Below, one piece after another: positions 42,101 to 54,279 of a stretch of DNA of 64,000 bases. Numbering within the stretch: the stretch's first letter is position 1; each line of letters opens with the position of its first letter. The notes beneath the pieces are model-generated. The model was given only the letters and a program-made list of their open reading frames with translations. It did not search any database and was not told the origin of the DNA. The translations under genes were made by a program, and so were the position numbers. This DNA is from Paraspadella gotoi. Its lineage: Eukaryota; Chaetognatha. The stretch spans positions 18,335,267-18,399,266 of the forward strand of contig CM119270.1 of assembly GCA_051294375.1 (NCBI GenBank), read 5' to 3'.

Positions 42101-44921
42101 ACTACAACCCAACTGACCCACAGCCGCTGGATCTGCAGATTGGTGGGCAGAAACTCCATGTCATTTCGCGCCTTCTTGAGACTGGGCTTGAAGAGCACGT
42201 CGGGGTGAGCGTCGAGATCCTGGATGGAGCGAGTGTAGGCGTTGATGAGTTGAGCGTTGGAGTCAATGAGGTCCACGCGGATTCGTTCCCAATTGCCAGG
42301 AAGGCGTCCGAGGCGACTCAGCTCTTCCATCTGCAAGAAATAAGAGAAATTGAACCGTTGACTGACCGACTGAGCGATCGATCTAACTGATCGACTTATC
42401 ATTTCCTCGCCTCACGTTAGCTTTCTCATCGGCGATCCACATGTCGAGGAGAAGGCGAGGGATCGTCGAGGTCAACTGGCTGTCGCCCATGTATTCGTAG
42501 ACGGACAACTCGGACTCTTGAAGGAATTAAATCAAAACAACAAACGTCAACGAAAAAGACTCCCATTTTTGCTTTAATTTTAAATAAAAATAGAGTAAAG
42601 GAATTTCAAGTCCAAAAAAACCGGAAAAACCTCGACATTAACCTTCTTTCAATCAAATCCTCACCCGTTGTGGTGGGAAGGCGGTAGGTCTTGACGATGA
42701 CGTTGGCGGCGATCGAGGTCAGCGTCTCCAAACAAAGCCGCTTCGTCTTGAGAGGCTCCGCGGCGCCAGAGGCCGACGTCGCCTTTTTCCTCGTCGATGT
42801 CGTCGTCGACGATGACGAGGACGTCGACCTCTGTCTCCGGAACGAGTTGACGTCGGCCTCAGCGTCGTTGCGGCTTTCGTCGTTGTCGTCGACGCTGTCG
42901 TCGCTTGCGGCGCCGACGACGTCCGACTCGTCCCAACCGGGGAGGAACTCGGGGGTGACCAATTGCCACGCCTGAATGGGGAAAAATAGAATCATTAAAC
43001 TAAAGTCGAGGGTCTTTCTAAACATCAAAACAGTCATTCCGCAATCATCGTTACCTTGACGACGACAATTCCTTGGGTAGCGCCGACGACCAATCGTTTT
43101 CGTAGCGTTTCTCCCGGCGATTCCAAAAGTTCGGCCAAAGGGAATTGCGCCTAGATCAGCGATGGCGGCGTCGTTTAAATTTTATGTCGTATTGTAGCTT
43201 AAATTTATTTAATCTAAGAATTTAAATGTTTACCAAAAATTTTTTTTTAAAAATCCCCACCTGCCCGAGGTAAGTCATAGTCCCAGACACGCGCTCACGA
43301 ACGTCATAGACCGTGATGCGGACTCGCGTCGCGTGAGTCACGGCGTGAAAGGGGACGGTGGTGAGAAAACAGGGGGCGCGGCTCTTTTCCTGAAAACAAG
43401 AGCAAGTCAGAAATTGTCAACCTTTTTGCTTTCTTTAGTATTTTTAGTTTAATTAAATTCAATGTATACGTTATGGTGGACTAAAATCCACCAACCGTTC
43501 ATCAGCGGCCATTGGTGCCGGAGGCAAGTCATTCGCCTCCCAACCCAAAGGTCCGGGGTTCTAGCCCGGTGGTCGTCTGGCAGTTAAGAGGGACGGGGCG
43601 CTTAACCCGCCTGTAACTCGGTGTTACAGCCTGATCCGAAGCTCAGGGACTGCTTATATTGAACGGTTCTGTCACTAACTCATAACAATAATTACTGTCT
43701 CTTCAACGTATAAAAAACTTATTAACTCGATGACTCGCTCCCGTTTAACCTGTATCTCCGACTGCCCCTGCCTGAACCATCCCTCGGCAGGCGGCGTCCT
43801 CGTGCCGACGACGACGACGGGATTGGGCAGACGGTCGTCGTTGGCGACGGGAAGATCCTCGCAGGCGACGCAGATCTCGAGGACAGGGTTGGAAGAGGCC
43901 GTCGACGCCGTCGCCTTCGAGGATGAAGAGTCGATATTGCTCCAGCCGGGAGGATCGGTGATGGGATCAACGCCCGTTTTGGCGCGAATCTCCGAGCGGA
44001 GGGAGGCTGGAGGTTGGGTAAGGGGAGTCAGGAAGAAAATCGTATCTCGATGCTACTATCAAAAATGTAACGTCTCGGTGAATTAAACTGACCGAGTTGA
44101 ATCTTCATGCACTCGTAGGAAGCGATGTGCAGCGCCTCGATCCACTGGTCTCGATCCGACTCGGACGGCGCCGCCACGAACTGCAGCCGCTCGTCCTCCT
44201 CGAAAACGATGACGAAGTGGTGGGGAAGTTCGCAGGCGGGAAAGAACTGAGAGGAGAAACAAAGGTTATAGAAAGTTATAAAAATGAACAAAAATAATAA
44301 AAAGCAAAAAAAATAAGCATAAAGAGTCGTAAAGAGTCTAAAAATAAGGGCCAAAAACCACTGTTCTTTAGCACTATATATTTCACAAAGATACTAGCTT
44401 CCCCTCTCGGGAATTTTTTCTACGGCTAAGATCACTTTTAGCAAAGTATTTATTACCATCACTGCAATATGTACATGAAATTAAAAAACAGACAAATAGA
44501 AATGGCGATTAACGAAGGAGTTCCCCATTGACGTTTGTTTTCAATTAGCTAAAAAATTATCGGTTTTTTAAGATTACGTTAAGACAAATAATTTGAAAAC
44601 TTTACATAAATTCAGGAAGTTACAACAATTTGACTTTCATAATTTTATAGTTACTTATCTTCAAAATACATGTTAACTCTTTTCCCATACCTGTATGGTA
44701 AACCTTTCAAGAACGAGAAGCCCAACGGGTTCCGATTGGGGTTCGGCCGATTTGAAGTAGAAGAGGAGATTCCCTCTGAGTCGGCAGAACCTCTCCACGA
44801 AGACGTCCGCTCTTCGGAAAAGGCCGTCCTGCTTCTCCTTGAGATAAAGAATGCCTTCGCGGTCGAACCGCTCCTGAGGCTGCGAGCCCAAGAAGGCCAA
44901 TTCCTTGGCGTTAAAACGCAT
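36152..44921 (-). CDS. INPP4A/INPP4B-like: Inositol polyphosphate 4-phosphatase (INPP4) with N-terminal PH domain
   Basis: Eighteen exons, all in phase, give 1099 aa: 44921-44691, 44246-44093, 44006-43750, 43389-43261, 43150-43055, 42971-42665, 42516-42416, 42330-42118, 41915-41725, 41467-41323, 41183-41077, 38187-38007, 37839-37568, 37416-37206, 37135-36953, 36849-36660, 36578-36436, 36340-36152. A PH domain comes first ([31 protein letters not shown]), then a C2 domain ([37 protein letters not shown]). The conserved middle has [22 protein letters not shown] and LADKTRQLF. The phosphatase active site is [16 protein letters not shown], with Cys1017 and Arg1023 of the CX5R loop. The enzyme removes the 4-phosphate of PI(3,4)P2 at plasma and endosomal membranes. 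Intron 11 (38188-41076) holds a whole plus-strand gene. Confidence 0.97.
38422..40750 (+). CDS. Armadillo-like repeat protein nested in an INPP4 intron
   Basis: Nine exons join in frame to 508 aa: 38422-38541, 38636-38660, 38748-38910, 38995-39187, 39288-39472, 39635-40280, 40345-40398, 40470-40526, 40667-40750. The N-terminus MGAGRSKK fits an N-myristoylation signal (Gly2, Ser6). Residues about 25-220 form helical armadillo-like repeats ([55 protein letters not shown]). Beyond about 240 it is charged, Lys/Asp/Ser/Pro-rich and probably disordered, ending [10 protein letters not shown] do not recognise an ortholog. Opposite strand to its host gene, so the two transcripts are antisense over 2.3 kb of INPP4 intron only. 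The splice site at 39472 (CC/GTGAGA) overlaps an in-frame stop if unspliced. Confidence 0.8.
43471..43595 (+). repeat. Dispersed tRNA-like repeat, copy B
   Basis: Matches the complement of 35882-36006 with few differences. It lies in the INPP4 intron 43390-43749, antisense to the gene. The element may extend to about 43660, where a GTAAC..GTTAC hairpin follows. B-box-like GGTTCTAGCCC and the GGAGGC..GCCTCC hairpin are kept. Confidence 0.8.
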
Positions 44922-45847
44922 GGCGGTGTCGCAAGGGGTAATTTAGAAAAGCTAGGGACCCCCAACACCCCACCCGTAAATGGGCGGGTTTAATGCTGCG
45001 GGTTTGGGTTCATTTGTCAACGTGCACTTACGAGTTACATATCACTTTATATTCACGCGGAAAACTCCGCATATTTGAAAGACCTAAAATTGCAAATTTT
45101 AGAAAACATTTGCCTAGTTTTAAATCGTATAATTTTAAAACTGGAATGTCATACATAAAAATTTAAATGCAGCGGCGTTGACTCGCAATAGTTCAATTCA
45201 TCAAAATATATTACCGTCGAATATATCAATCTTGGGTAGAAAGCGCAAAAAAAGCGGAGACCTGTCGGACTCGAGAAAAAATTGATAGAGTAAATCTCAC
45301 TATAAATAATAAATGGTAAAAGTAATACAGTGACAATCGACATTGGTCAGTGTACAGCCATTTCGAGGATGCGAGGTTTAAGTTGAGCGAAAATAATGGG
45401 GCGCGAGTGAATAAAGAGAAAAAATGTCGCCGGCGACGGAAATGAGATCGCGTGGTTTTTCTATGGTATTGAGGCGGAATGCAGTATGCAGTATACGCCT
45501 ACGGTGTGCGTGTATCGAAAGTGATTTCCTTCCAGCCCCTACGATGAGATTAAATGGCTGAGACCCGAAAAACTAACATCTACGTCAGCGGTAGAAAACG
45601 AACAATACACAAACTATTCTCACCCGATTTTGGTAGTAGTTTATCATTTGTAAAGTAATTTTTTTGTAAAGGTGTAGCGATCAGTTTTATGCAGATCTTA
45701 TGGTGGTAATTTGTCATTTCAAAAATTGCAGTATTATTGGTACCAATGGTACGGGAACCGGGATTATAAGCCAAGTTGCTTCGATATTCGAACGGCCAGA
45801 GTTACAAACCTGGCGGTAAACCTTTTTTTTAATTTATTTGTCTCTTT
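44922..45847. other. Intergenic spacer between TBC1D16 and INPP4
   Basis: AT-rich, about 0.9 kb, holding the INPP4 promoter and the TBC1D16 3' UTR. No gene seen. Confidence 0.5.
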
Positions 45848-48800
45848 TCATTTCGACTTCTCTCCCCACTTGAACCCGGGCAGACTTATCATCTTCCTCA
45901 ACTCGGCCGCGCCGCCGCCACCGCCACCGCCCCCGCGACCCTTACCCGACCCGTTTTCAACAGGCTTACCAACCCCACCTCCCCCGCCGTAGCCGCATTC
46001 CTTGCCTTCCTCGTGCCCGCCCTCGCATTCGACGGTGGGTACGTGACCAGAGTCCCACTGGCCCGGGGAGCAGAGTTCGCAGAGGCCGACCAGCGTGCAC
46101 GGTATGCGGGGCAGGATACGAAAGCGGTGAAGGAGGCCGCGAGCTTTGCGCAGGACGAGGGTTCCGTTCATGTGCATCGCGAGGGTAGAGAAGTAGAAGA
46201 GGGTCTCGTCCGAGCGCATGTTTTGACTGTAAGGCGGAAAGGGGCTTCACCACATCAGTTTCAAATTTTCACTAAACGGTTAACAATTCGCACTCAAAAA
46301 TTCTCCCTTTAAACGGCTCACACGATATCGCATTCTCATTCCGTCTCACTTTCCCGACCTGACGATATCGTCGCCATACAATGCGACGATCGCAACGCAA
46401 ACGAATAAGTGAAAGTAATCCGTCTTCCACTGCGCCCAACACGCCTCCCAAATGGCCAGCGTTTCCCGCTCGGGGAATTCCCGCTTGAAGCAGAGGAGGA
46501 TCCATCGGTGGCAGAAGAGGAGCTCCATCGCGTCGCCGAATGACGCCAGGTGGGCGTGGAAGGTGGGAGTCAAAACGCGAAGCAACGCTCTGTGTGGAAG
46601 GCGGAGTAGAGTGGCAACTAATTAGATCAGCATTGAATTGCTGGACTCAAAAGCCGCTTGAAAATGTCACCTTAAATAGCCCAGTTGTTTCTCTATGTCG
46701 TTGTCCCTCGGGGAACTGACGAAGATGGTGTCGTTCATGAGTCCGACGAAGCACCAGAAAGCGTCGGCCTCGTTGCGGACCTGAGAGGAGAGGTGAAGAT
46801 CCGAAGTAGGGAGATCGAGTCTCCGAGACGACGTTTATTTTCCTATTTTTTTTTTTACCTGAACCATAATCGGAGCGAGGAGATCAGACATTCCCTGATT
46901 ATATCCGACTTTCGGACAGTGGAAGGCGAAATCGAGCAAGATGTGTTTCATGGTCGCGACGTTGGGGTTGCGCGCGCCGGCAAAGTATGGGTGGGATCTG
47001 AGGAGAGATAGAGAATGGAAAACAAATATTGATAAAGGATACCTAAAGGAGAAAAGTCATATATCCACCCTTCAATTCACCTGTCCGTCCTCACGACGTC
47101 CTTCTCCACTGTGCACTGGACGCTCCTCCAAAATGACGTCTTCTCCTCCCTCGTCATGTCCTCCCGGCGCCGCCGAATCTCCTCGTACTCCCGCGCGCGG
47201 CGCTCGCGGTGCCGCTGCCGTTCCTCCGAGCTCCAGCACCAATCGTAGTAGTGGAGCAGAAAGGGCCAGACGTCCTGACGAAGTGACGGGTCGAGCCCGC
47301 CGAAGAAGATGGCCTGGAGGAAAGGGAAAAGAAAAATCGTTAATTGTGGCGGTATATTCACACCGCCTGACGTCCACCATCCTTCAGCCAAATCCATTGG
47401 CTCAGAGGGGGAACACACCATCCCAGGCGTAGTGTTCCATCCACAGTCCTAACGACTTCCCTCTGCGTTGGCAAAGCGAGACCGTCCTAGGGTAACCGCG
47501 CCAGTGACTGGAGGCGTCACTGAGGGTCGGAAGCCCCCAAAGCCAACAGTGAGATGCCCCATCCCAATGGGCATCACAGGCAACCCGGCTGTTGCCATAT
47601 AATGTTTATTTTTTCTATTAAATTTGTTATGGTTTCTACTTTGACCCACCTTCCTGAGTTCGTAGTTGTCCCTGACGCTTCCGTCGTCGTCGATGTGCGA
47701 CTTCCACGTTTCCTGGTCGACGACGTCGTATTTCCGTTCCTCCGGGTGGCATTCCTCCGACGGGAGGCTCGAGCTCGAATGAACGGCCAGCATCTTGCAA
47801 CTTGAGAAGAGAAAGTGGATAAAATTAGCAGGATGAAGCGAGAATTAAGGTCATTTTGTAACAATGTAAACAAAGGAAGAATAAAACGAACCTAAAGACG
47901 TTCCTGACGTCATCCACGTCTTCGTCGGGCGCGAAGAGATCGAGGCCTCGAAAGACGTCGACTAACTTGTCGAGTCCTCCGTGGTGAAAGTGGAAGATCT
48001 TGTACTGACTCTCGCGGGAGGCGATGATCAGTTGACCGGAGGACTTGGAATCGTCCGTGAAGAAGAGACGAAGGTATCTGCGAAGAACAAGCAAGTGATT
48101 TAAAATAGACATACAATTAAACAATCTACATAAGACGCGAGAATATAAAACAATCTAAATCAATAAGATTCCTTCCCCTCACAATCACCGCATGTTAGCC
48201 AAATCGACGGAGAAGATGCCGAGCTGTCCCTCGGAAAGATGCTTGAGCCTCTCGACGTTAACGTTGGCGGCGCCGGCGGCGGAAGTGTCGGGAAAGTTAA
48301 GGTTCCTGTTGGCGGCGACGGTTTCCGGGTTGCAGTCGAGAAAGTCGGGTTTGGCGGGCGAATCGTTTCGCGGTGGAGAAGAGGAGGGGGAAGGAGTCGT
48401 CGCGGCCGAGTATCTGACAAAATCAAGAATGTTTAAAGTTTAGATGCATTTAGATTCAATTATAGATTCACGTTAAGCGTTAGCGTTTGTAATTGAAACA
48501 AAATCTCACAATATCGGGGGATCAGAGAGAGAATAGGCGCCGACGAATCTGAGCGGCGAAGCGAGCGTGGACGACGCCGGCGAATCGGCGCCTTCGGTGG
48601 AATCGCTGTCGGCGTCGTCCTCCACTTCTCTCGCCTCCTCCCCTTCCTCTTCCTCATCATTCTCCAGGTCGCTCTTTCTTCGTTGCCTCGTTTTCAACGA
48701 CGGGCTCTGACCCATGGAAGTGGCGCCGTTACAGGCGACGCCGCGCACGACGTTGGCGGCACCCTCGACCCCGCCCACTCTCTCGAAGGCGTCGACGAGA

Positions 48801-49354
48801 TCGGCGACGCTGGCCTTTCGCCGAAAGTCTGGTTTCTCGGCGGAGGCGTGGATGCCGGAGTCCGGAGAGTCGGAAGGGGGCGTGGAGGCGACGGAAGTGG
48901 GCGTGGAGTTCTCTTCGGCGAGACGGGGCATCGTCGTTTCTCCGTTTTTTGTTGTCGTCTTCGCCATCCTACCGCTGGGTGCGCTGACGGCCCTTTTAAG
49001 TCGGGCCGTCCGCGGGGAGTGTTCGACTCTCGGGTCGGAGATGGCGGGGTTGTCGCGCAGAGCCGAGTTGGGAATCCAAGTGAGGAAGATGGTGGAAGCC
49101 TCGACAGCGTCGTCGCCATCGCCGCCGCGGCCTGCTGCGACGTCCTGCCGCGCCTCGCGGTACCGCAGGGTCAAATAGCCCGGGTTGTGATGGGCGGAGA
49201 CTCGCAGCGTGGCCGTCGGGTGAACGCAGACGTTGTTTTTAGAAAAGACGATTTCCCCGTCGGCCGGTGGAGGGCGGGTGGGGGCGGGGGAGTGGGGGTC
49301 CAGCCCCAGGTAGGAGGTGGCCCTTTTGAAGAGGCCGGAAAGGGAAGACGCCAT
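45848..49354 (-). CDS. TBC1D16: TBC1 domain family member 16 (Rab GTPase-activating protein)
   Basis: Nine exons, 49354-48510, 48413-48189, 48077-47892, 47800-47650, 47313-47081, 46997-46859, 46780-46671, 46589-46359 and 46226-45848, give 832 aa (human about 767). The N-terminus has DGEIVFSKNNVCVHP and HHNPGYLTLRY, a family block, then a long Ser/Pro-rich linker. A second block is SGQLIIASRESQYKIFHFHH. The TBC domain starts at AIFFGGLDPSLRQDVWPFLL; its arginine finger is in EKDVVRTDR (Arg544) and glutamine finger in GYNQGMSDLLAP (Gln581), both intact. It ends with LAMHMNGTLVLRKARGLLH and a Cys-containing tail, with a Gly-rich run before the stop. Human TBC1D16 acts on Rab4A and Rab5 in receptor recycling. 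Its fourth intron (47314-47649) contains a dispersed repeat. Confidence 0.97.
47346..47599 (-). repeat. Dispersed ~250-bp structured repeat, copy 2
   Basis: The complement matches 3449-3699 along its full length. It lies in a TBC1D16 intron, again in the sense direction of its host gene. It has no coding capacity. Internal complementary words (GGCGGT..ACCGCC, CACTG..CAGTG, GACGCC..GGCGC) suggest a structured RNA. Confidence 0.85.
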
Positions 49355-51538
49355 CGTCTTTACGGCGAAAAAGTGAACGATCGAAGGGCAAAGTTTTTTA
49401 GTTTTTGATTTGAAGTGAGAAATCAATAAATGAAGAGAAAAAAGGGCATGGAACTTTCATTGGACTACTATGCAGACGGCAGATTTAGTCACTGAAAGGC
49501 TTACGTAACTACGTAAAACCTCGATTTAACTTACGCTCTAAGGTTTAATACTGCATAGCGTATACATATTTACACACAATTACATATGTATTTTGAATTT
49601 TAGATTTTCCTCGGCAAAGCAAAATTGTTTAGAGAGCTTTTCTGGAGCACAGGGGCGTTAACATTAACGGGAATACCGGTTTGACGAAACCCCAAAAAAA
49701 TCAATTAACGTCAAGGAATTTCGGATGACGTTTCGCGTTCAACAAAACAAAATGCAAATCGCAAAGAAATTCGAATCATAAAACAAAACGAGCGGCGATC
49801 CTTCCCAAGTCTAGGATTCCAGCCTCCAGGTCACCATATGTCGCCACATATGGAGGAAGGAGAAATTGAGGGGACGATGACCGGACGAGAGAAAAAAAGA
49901 AACGATCGTCCGGATTCGTCCCTCAGAGATTTCCAGAACTTTCTTGGAAAGCGTTCCGATAAAAACAAGACCTTAGGCTTTTTCGAGGAGCACGAAATGT
50001 CATTTGGACAGAAGACAGAAGTGGGGAAGAAGACTCTCTGTCTCTCTCTCTCTCTCTCTACGTCTCAACGCCCTCGATGGCAGAAACAAAAGACGTTGAG
50101 AACTGAACTTCTTAGGAGGCGGACACTTGCACTGCCACTTGCTCAATTCCGTAGTTTATAGAGATATTTATCTATTAATAGTCTATGAATAGTCATTGAT
50201 ATGAGATAAAAAAGAAAGCGCAGCTAAATTGTACATTCGCGGACCGGTATATACCGGTCGGTTATTTGTTAACTACCCTTACCATCCCTAAATCATTAAA
50301 AAAATAATATAAATAACAATTATTAAGATAAAAATAATTATTCGAACAATTTTTTTTTTCCAATAAACAAAAATATATTAAAAAAACTAATTTTAAATAA
50401 AACTCATTTTATTTTTGAATAATACTATACGAAAATATTTTTTTAACTAATAAAAAATATAGAAAAACTGAAACTCAGCGCTAAAGAAACAAAAATTATG
50501 CAATTAACAAACCACCGACCGGTGGTAGCTACAAGCTAAGGTAGGTTATGGTCAAATAGAAAATTTACCCGAAAGGGCCTTAGTAAAATATTTCACCCTC
50601 AAACGTTTTAACATCGATCTTAGGCTGTATGTATGTATGTATTCCGCTTTTTCAAAGCGTTCTCACTTAAAAGCCATATAAATTAGATCTGAATTTTAGG
50701 AGAAGGTTTTGGACTCAATTTTTTTAAGAGTCAGTGGAACTGTCAAGTTTGAATTTTCCAATGAATGAATTTTTCGGTTCTGCTTAATGATATACAGCGC
50801 GAAGTCGCTCTTACCCGAGGGAGAAAGTTTTTGTTTTGTCGTCTGTAATTAACTGGAAACGCGATGACGACCATCATCACTATCCAATATCCAATATCCA
50901 TTCAACTGATCTGTTTAACTTTAAGTTGGCACTCATCACTTGACGGACATCACCGTTCAGGCTTTACATGAAACAAACAACTCATTCCATTGCTTACAGG
51001 TTATTGGTTAATGTTTGTTGATGGTTATGTACCATTAAAACCAAACAGTATTTTTTTTTTTGCTAAAGACATCGCGATGAACACCAACGAAAAATCCTGT
51101 TCAAAATAACTTATTTTATAATTCGAACTAGTAACACAAAAGGCATAAAAGATAAAGACGATAAATTCGGTATATCAATATATATTTCTATTTCAATTAA
51201 AAAAAATGTATAAAAATATCACGAAAACTAGATAGAATTGGTCGTAGCTTTCTACCACAGATTAAGTTAAAATTACGTACGTAGACTATTCCCAAAAACG
51301 CTCTTTGCCTGGAATGTTCTAAACTGCCGAATGCCCGACGTAATTTCTAATAAAAAGATCACCCGGAATCTACCGACCGTATAATGCACTTTATGACGCC
51401 CATTAACCAAAAACAAACAATCGCCACACCGCGTGATCTTCTCTTTTGACTAATTTATAAAAGCGATAAAGCGGCAACCGCCAAATCTTTTTCAATGTCG
51501 TTTTTGTTCGACGGCTCTCCTCAGCCAGAGTTTATCTC
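49355..51538. other. Large intergenic region between PGD and TBC1D16
   Basis: About 2.2 kb, AT-rich. It should contain the TBC1D16 promoter and the PGD 3' UTR. A MITE-like element (50253-50523) and tandem ATGT and ATCCAAT words (about 50628, 50884) are the only structures seen. Confidence 0.5.
50253..50523. mobile_element. MITE-like element with 20-bp terminal inverted repeats
   Basis: ACCGGTCGGTTATTTGTTAA (50253-50272) and its inverted partner at 50504-50523 match at 18 of 20 positions and bracket about 230 bases of A/T-rich sequence without an ORF. Size and composition fit a miniature inverted-repeat transposable element. No certain target-site duplication was identified. Confidence 0.6.
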
Positions 51539-53580
51539 TCAGACTTGATAGGTGGAGGAGGTGACGTTGCCCGAGTGGCCCGTCCAGTCGTTGTGAACGA
51601 ACGTGCCCGGTTCGGCGAGAGTCTCGAAGGTGTGGGCGCCGAAGTAGTCTCGCTGGGCCTGGATCAGGTTGGCCGGCACGAAGGCTGACCGGTAGCCGTC
51701 GTAAAAGGCCAAGGCTGAGGAGAGAGCCGGCGTCGGGACGCCGGCCATGACGGCTTTAGAGACGACGGAACGCCATCCGGCGTCGCAACGCTTCAACGCT
51801 GCCACGAAGAAGTCGTCGAGGAGGAGGTTGGCCAAGTCGGCGTCCTTCTCAAAGGCTCGTTTGATGTCTCCGAGGAACCGGCTGCGGATAATACAACCCC
51901 CGCGCCACATGAGAGCGATGCCACCGTAGTTGAGTTTCCAGCCCAACTCCTTGGAAGCCTCGCGCATCAGCATGAAGCCCTGGGCGTAGGAAACAATTTT
52001 GGCCGCATAGAGGGCCTGGGGGTTGGGAAGGAAGGGACAAAATTAATAATTTGATATTTAAAATTAATATTAAAGCGATTAAACTTCTACCTTTCGCATA
52101 TCTTCGATAAAGGCTTCCTTATCGACAGCGCCCTGCCAAACTGGTCCCGCCAGACGTTTGGACGCCGCCACGCGTTCGTCCTTAAGCGCCGAGAGGCAAC
52201 GAGCGAACACGCTCTCACCGATGAGGGTGACCGGCATTCCGTAATCGCACGCCGCTACCACCGTCCATTTTCCAGTTCCCTTATGAAACGCATTTAATCA
52301 ACAAATTTATAAAAAAAATAATAATTATAATTATAAACCCTTTTAAAGACTGACTTTCTGCCCGGCGGCGTCTCGAATCTTGGTGACCAGTGGCTGTCCG
52401 TCTTTGGGGTCCTTAAACCTAAGGATGTCCTTGGTGATCTCGATGAGGAAAGAGTCGAGCTCTCCCTTGTTCCACTCGTCGAAGATATCGGCCATCTCGT
52501 CGTGGTTCAGCCCCAGCAGATTCTTCATGATGTGGTAGACTTCGGCGATGAGCTGCATGTCGCCGTACTCGATCCCGTTGTGGACCTTGATAAACAAGAT
52601 GTTCCAAAGAGATGATTTATATTTTAAATTTCAATTCACTAACATATGCTGTTTCGTACCATCTTGACAAAGTGGCCGGCCCCTCCCCGCCCCACCCAGT
52701 CGCAACAGGGCTCCTTCTCAACTTTGGCGGCGATTTTTTGGAAGATGGGCCGAATGTGCGGCCAGGCTTCGGGAGAGCCGCCGGGCATGATGGACGGACC
52801 GTGTCGGGCACCGTCTTCGCCGCCGCTCACGCCGCAACCGACGAAGTGGATGCCTTAAGATGGATTATTATAAAAGAGCTAACATGAATATGTAGCAGAA
52901 TAATTTGTGGTTCATTTCAAATGAGATTGAGTTCTTCAATCTCATTTATATATTGTAGCAGTTTAGATAAATTCTTATATCTTTTGATACGGTTTTCATA
53001 GTAGTTTTATTTTACGGTTTAAGCAATACTTTTAATAGGCTTTTAAAAGGTCAATATGAGATGCCCCCGTTAGCTATATTGAATAGCCAATTGAATGAGG
53101 GTGAATGACATAATTGTTAAAAATAGAATGCGTCCCACAAGAGAGACGTAAAAAACGAGGATAAAGATCGAATCGGACTGCTCTTATCCCCTTCCCCCCC
53201 TCCCTCCCTTACTTACCTTTCTCGGCCAAGTACTTAAACCGCCTGTCCGAGTCTCGATACTCGGAGTTCCCGCCGTCGATGATGACGTCTCCAGCCTCCA
53301 GATGCGGGAGAAGCTTCTCGATGAAGTCGTCAACGGGCGACCCCGCCTTCACCATCAGCATCGCCCTCCGAGGCTTCTTGAGTTTGGCGGCGAAGTCGGC
53401 GAAGGAGTCGGCGCCGACGACGTTCGTCCCTTTGGCCTCGTTGTTCAAAAAGTGAGTCACCTTCTCCACGGTGCGGTTGAAGGCGACGACGACGAACCCG
53501 CGGTCGTTCATGTTGAGGATCAGGTTTTGACCCATGACGGCCAGGCCGATGAGACCGATGTCACCAACGGCAGAAGACAT
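51539..53580 (-). CDS. PGD: 6-phosphogluconate dehydrogenase, decarboxylating
   Basis: Five exons, 53580-53217, 52853-52660, 52585-52355, 52279-52091 and 52015-51539, give 484 aa (human 483). The dinucleotide-binding fold starts [17 protein letters not shown], with NADP-pocket NRT at about 35-37. Catalytic blocks are [19 protein letters not shown] and [18 protein letters not shown]; Lys185 is the catalytic base position and His188, Asn189 and Tyr193 bind substrate. The C-terminal part has [13 protein letters not shown] and [11 protein letters not shown]. The end is [18 protein letters not shown]. The cytosolic enzyme converts 6-phosphogluconate to ribulose 5-phosphate plus CO2 and makes NADPH in the pentose phosphate pathway. 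All key residues look intact. Confidence 0.98.
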
Positions 53581-54279
53581 GATTGTTTATAAACAATTGT
53601 ATAAAAAATTTGTTTTTTTAATTTTTGAAGCGAATATCGAGTCTTTCTCCCGCTTTGGTTTTGTCGCCAAGGCTGAAAAAACAAAAACAAACAAGATAAA
53701 CATTCCTAGGAAATCGAGTGAAGCACGATTGTAAAATATTCTGTAAAAATTCTCAAGACAGAAAAACGTACCGCATTGGACGGTACGTAGTTAAATTGCA
53801 TTTACTGCCAAGAAGAAAGACGAAATAATTGCATGTAAACAACTACTTCTAAAAATGCAAATAACCTGGAAGCTAACTGATGAAAACACCCAGGAAAATC
53901 GTTAAGAAAAAGTCGAAATATAAAATTCTCATAAAACGCCTTAAAATATCATCGGGTTAAATAAAAAATCCTACATGATTTTAATTTCTATAATACTGTT
54001 CTATTACAATAAAATAAATATTCAACTAAACTTTTGTGTCCGACTAGAACATTTGAATTGTTGAATATAAAAGGTCTATAAAATAAATATTTCTTAAAAC
54101 CGAAGTTTCCGATGTTTGCGACTAAGACTAATAACTTGATTACTAACTTCATTACTAAATATTCAGGTCTGACGACAAATACTGAATGTTAATTTCGTTA
54201 TTAACGAGAAAGGCGTATGAAACCTCAACCCATAAAATGATAAATTATCATGAATCTTCAACAAGAAAAAGAATAGGAT
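53581..54279. other. Intergenic spacer between ATG2 and PGD
   Basis: AT-rich spacer of 700 bases with the PGD promoter and the ATG2 3' UTR. No gene seen. Confidence 0.5.

Noticed and set aside
48683-49408. 241-aa plus-strand ORF
   Set aside because: Antisense to TBC1D16 exon 1, which has clear family motifs in the other strand.
53040-53060. Possible CRISPR, operon or prokaryotic features
   Set aside because: Nothing in the window has spaced repeats, Shine-Dalgarno-led gene runs or other prokaryotic organisation; genes are intron-rich and eukaryotic.
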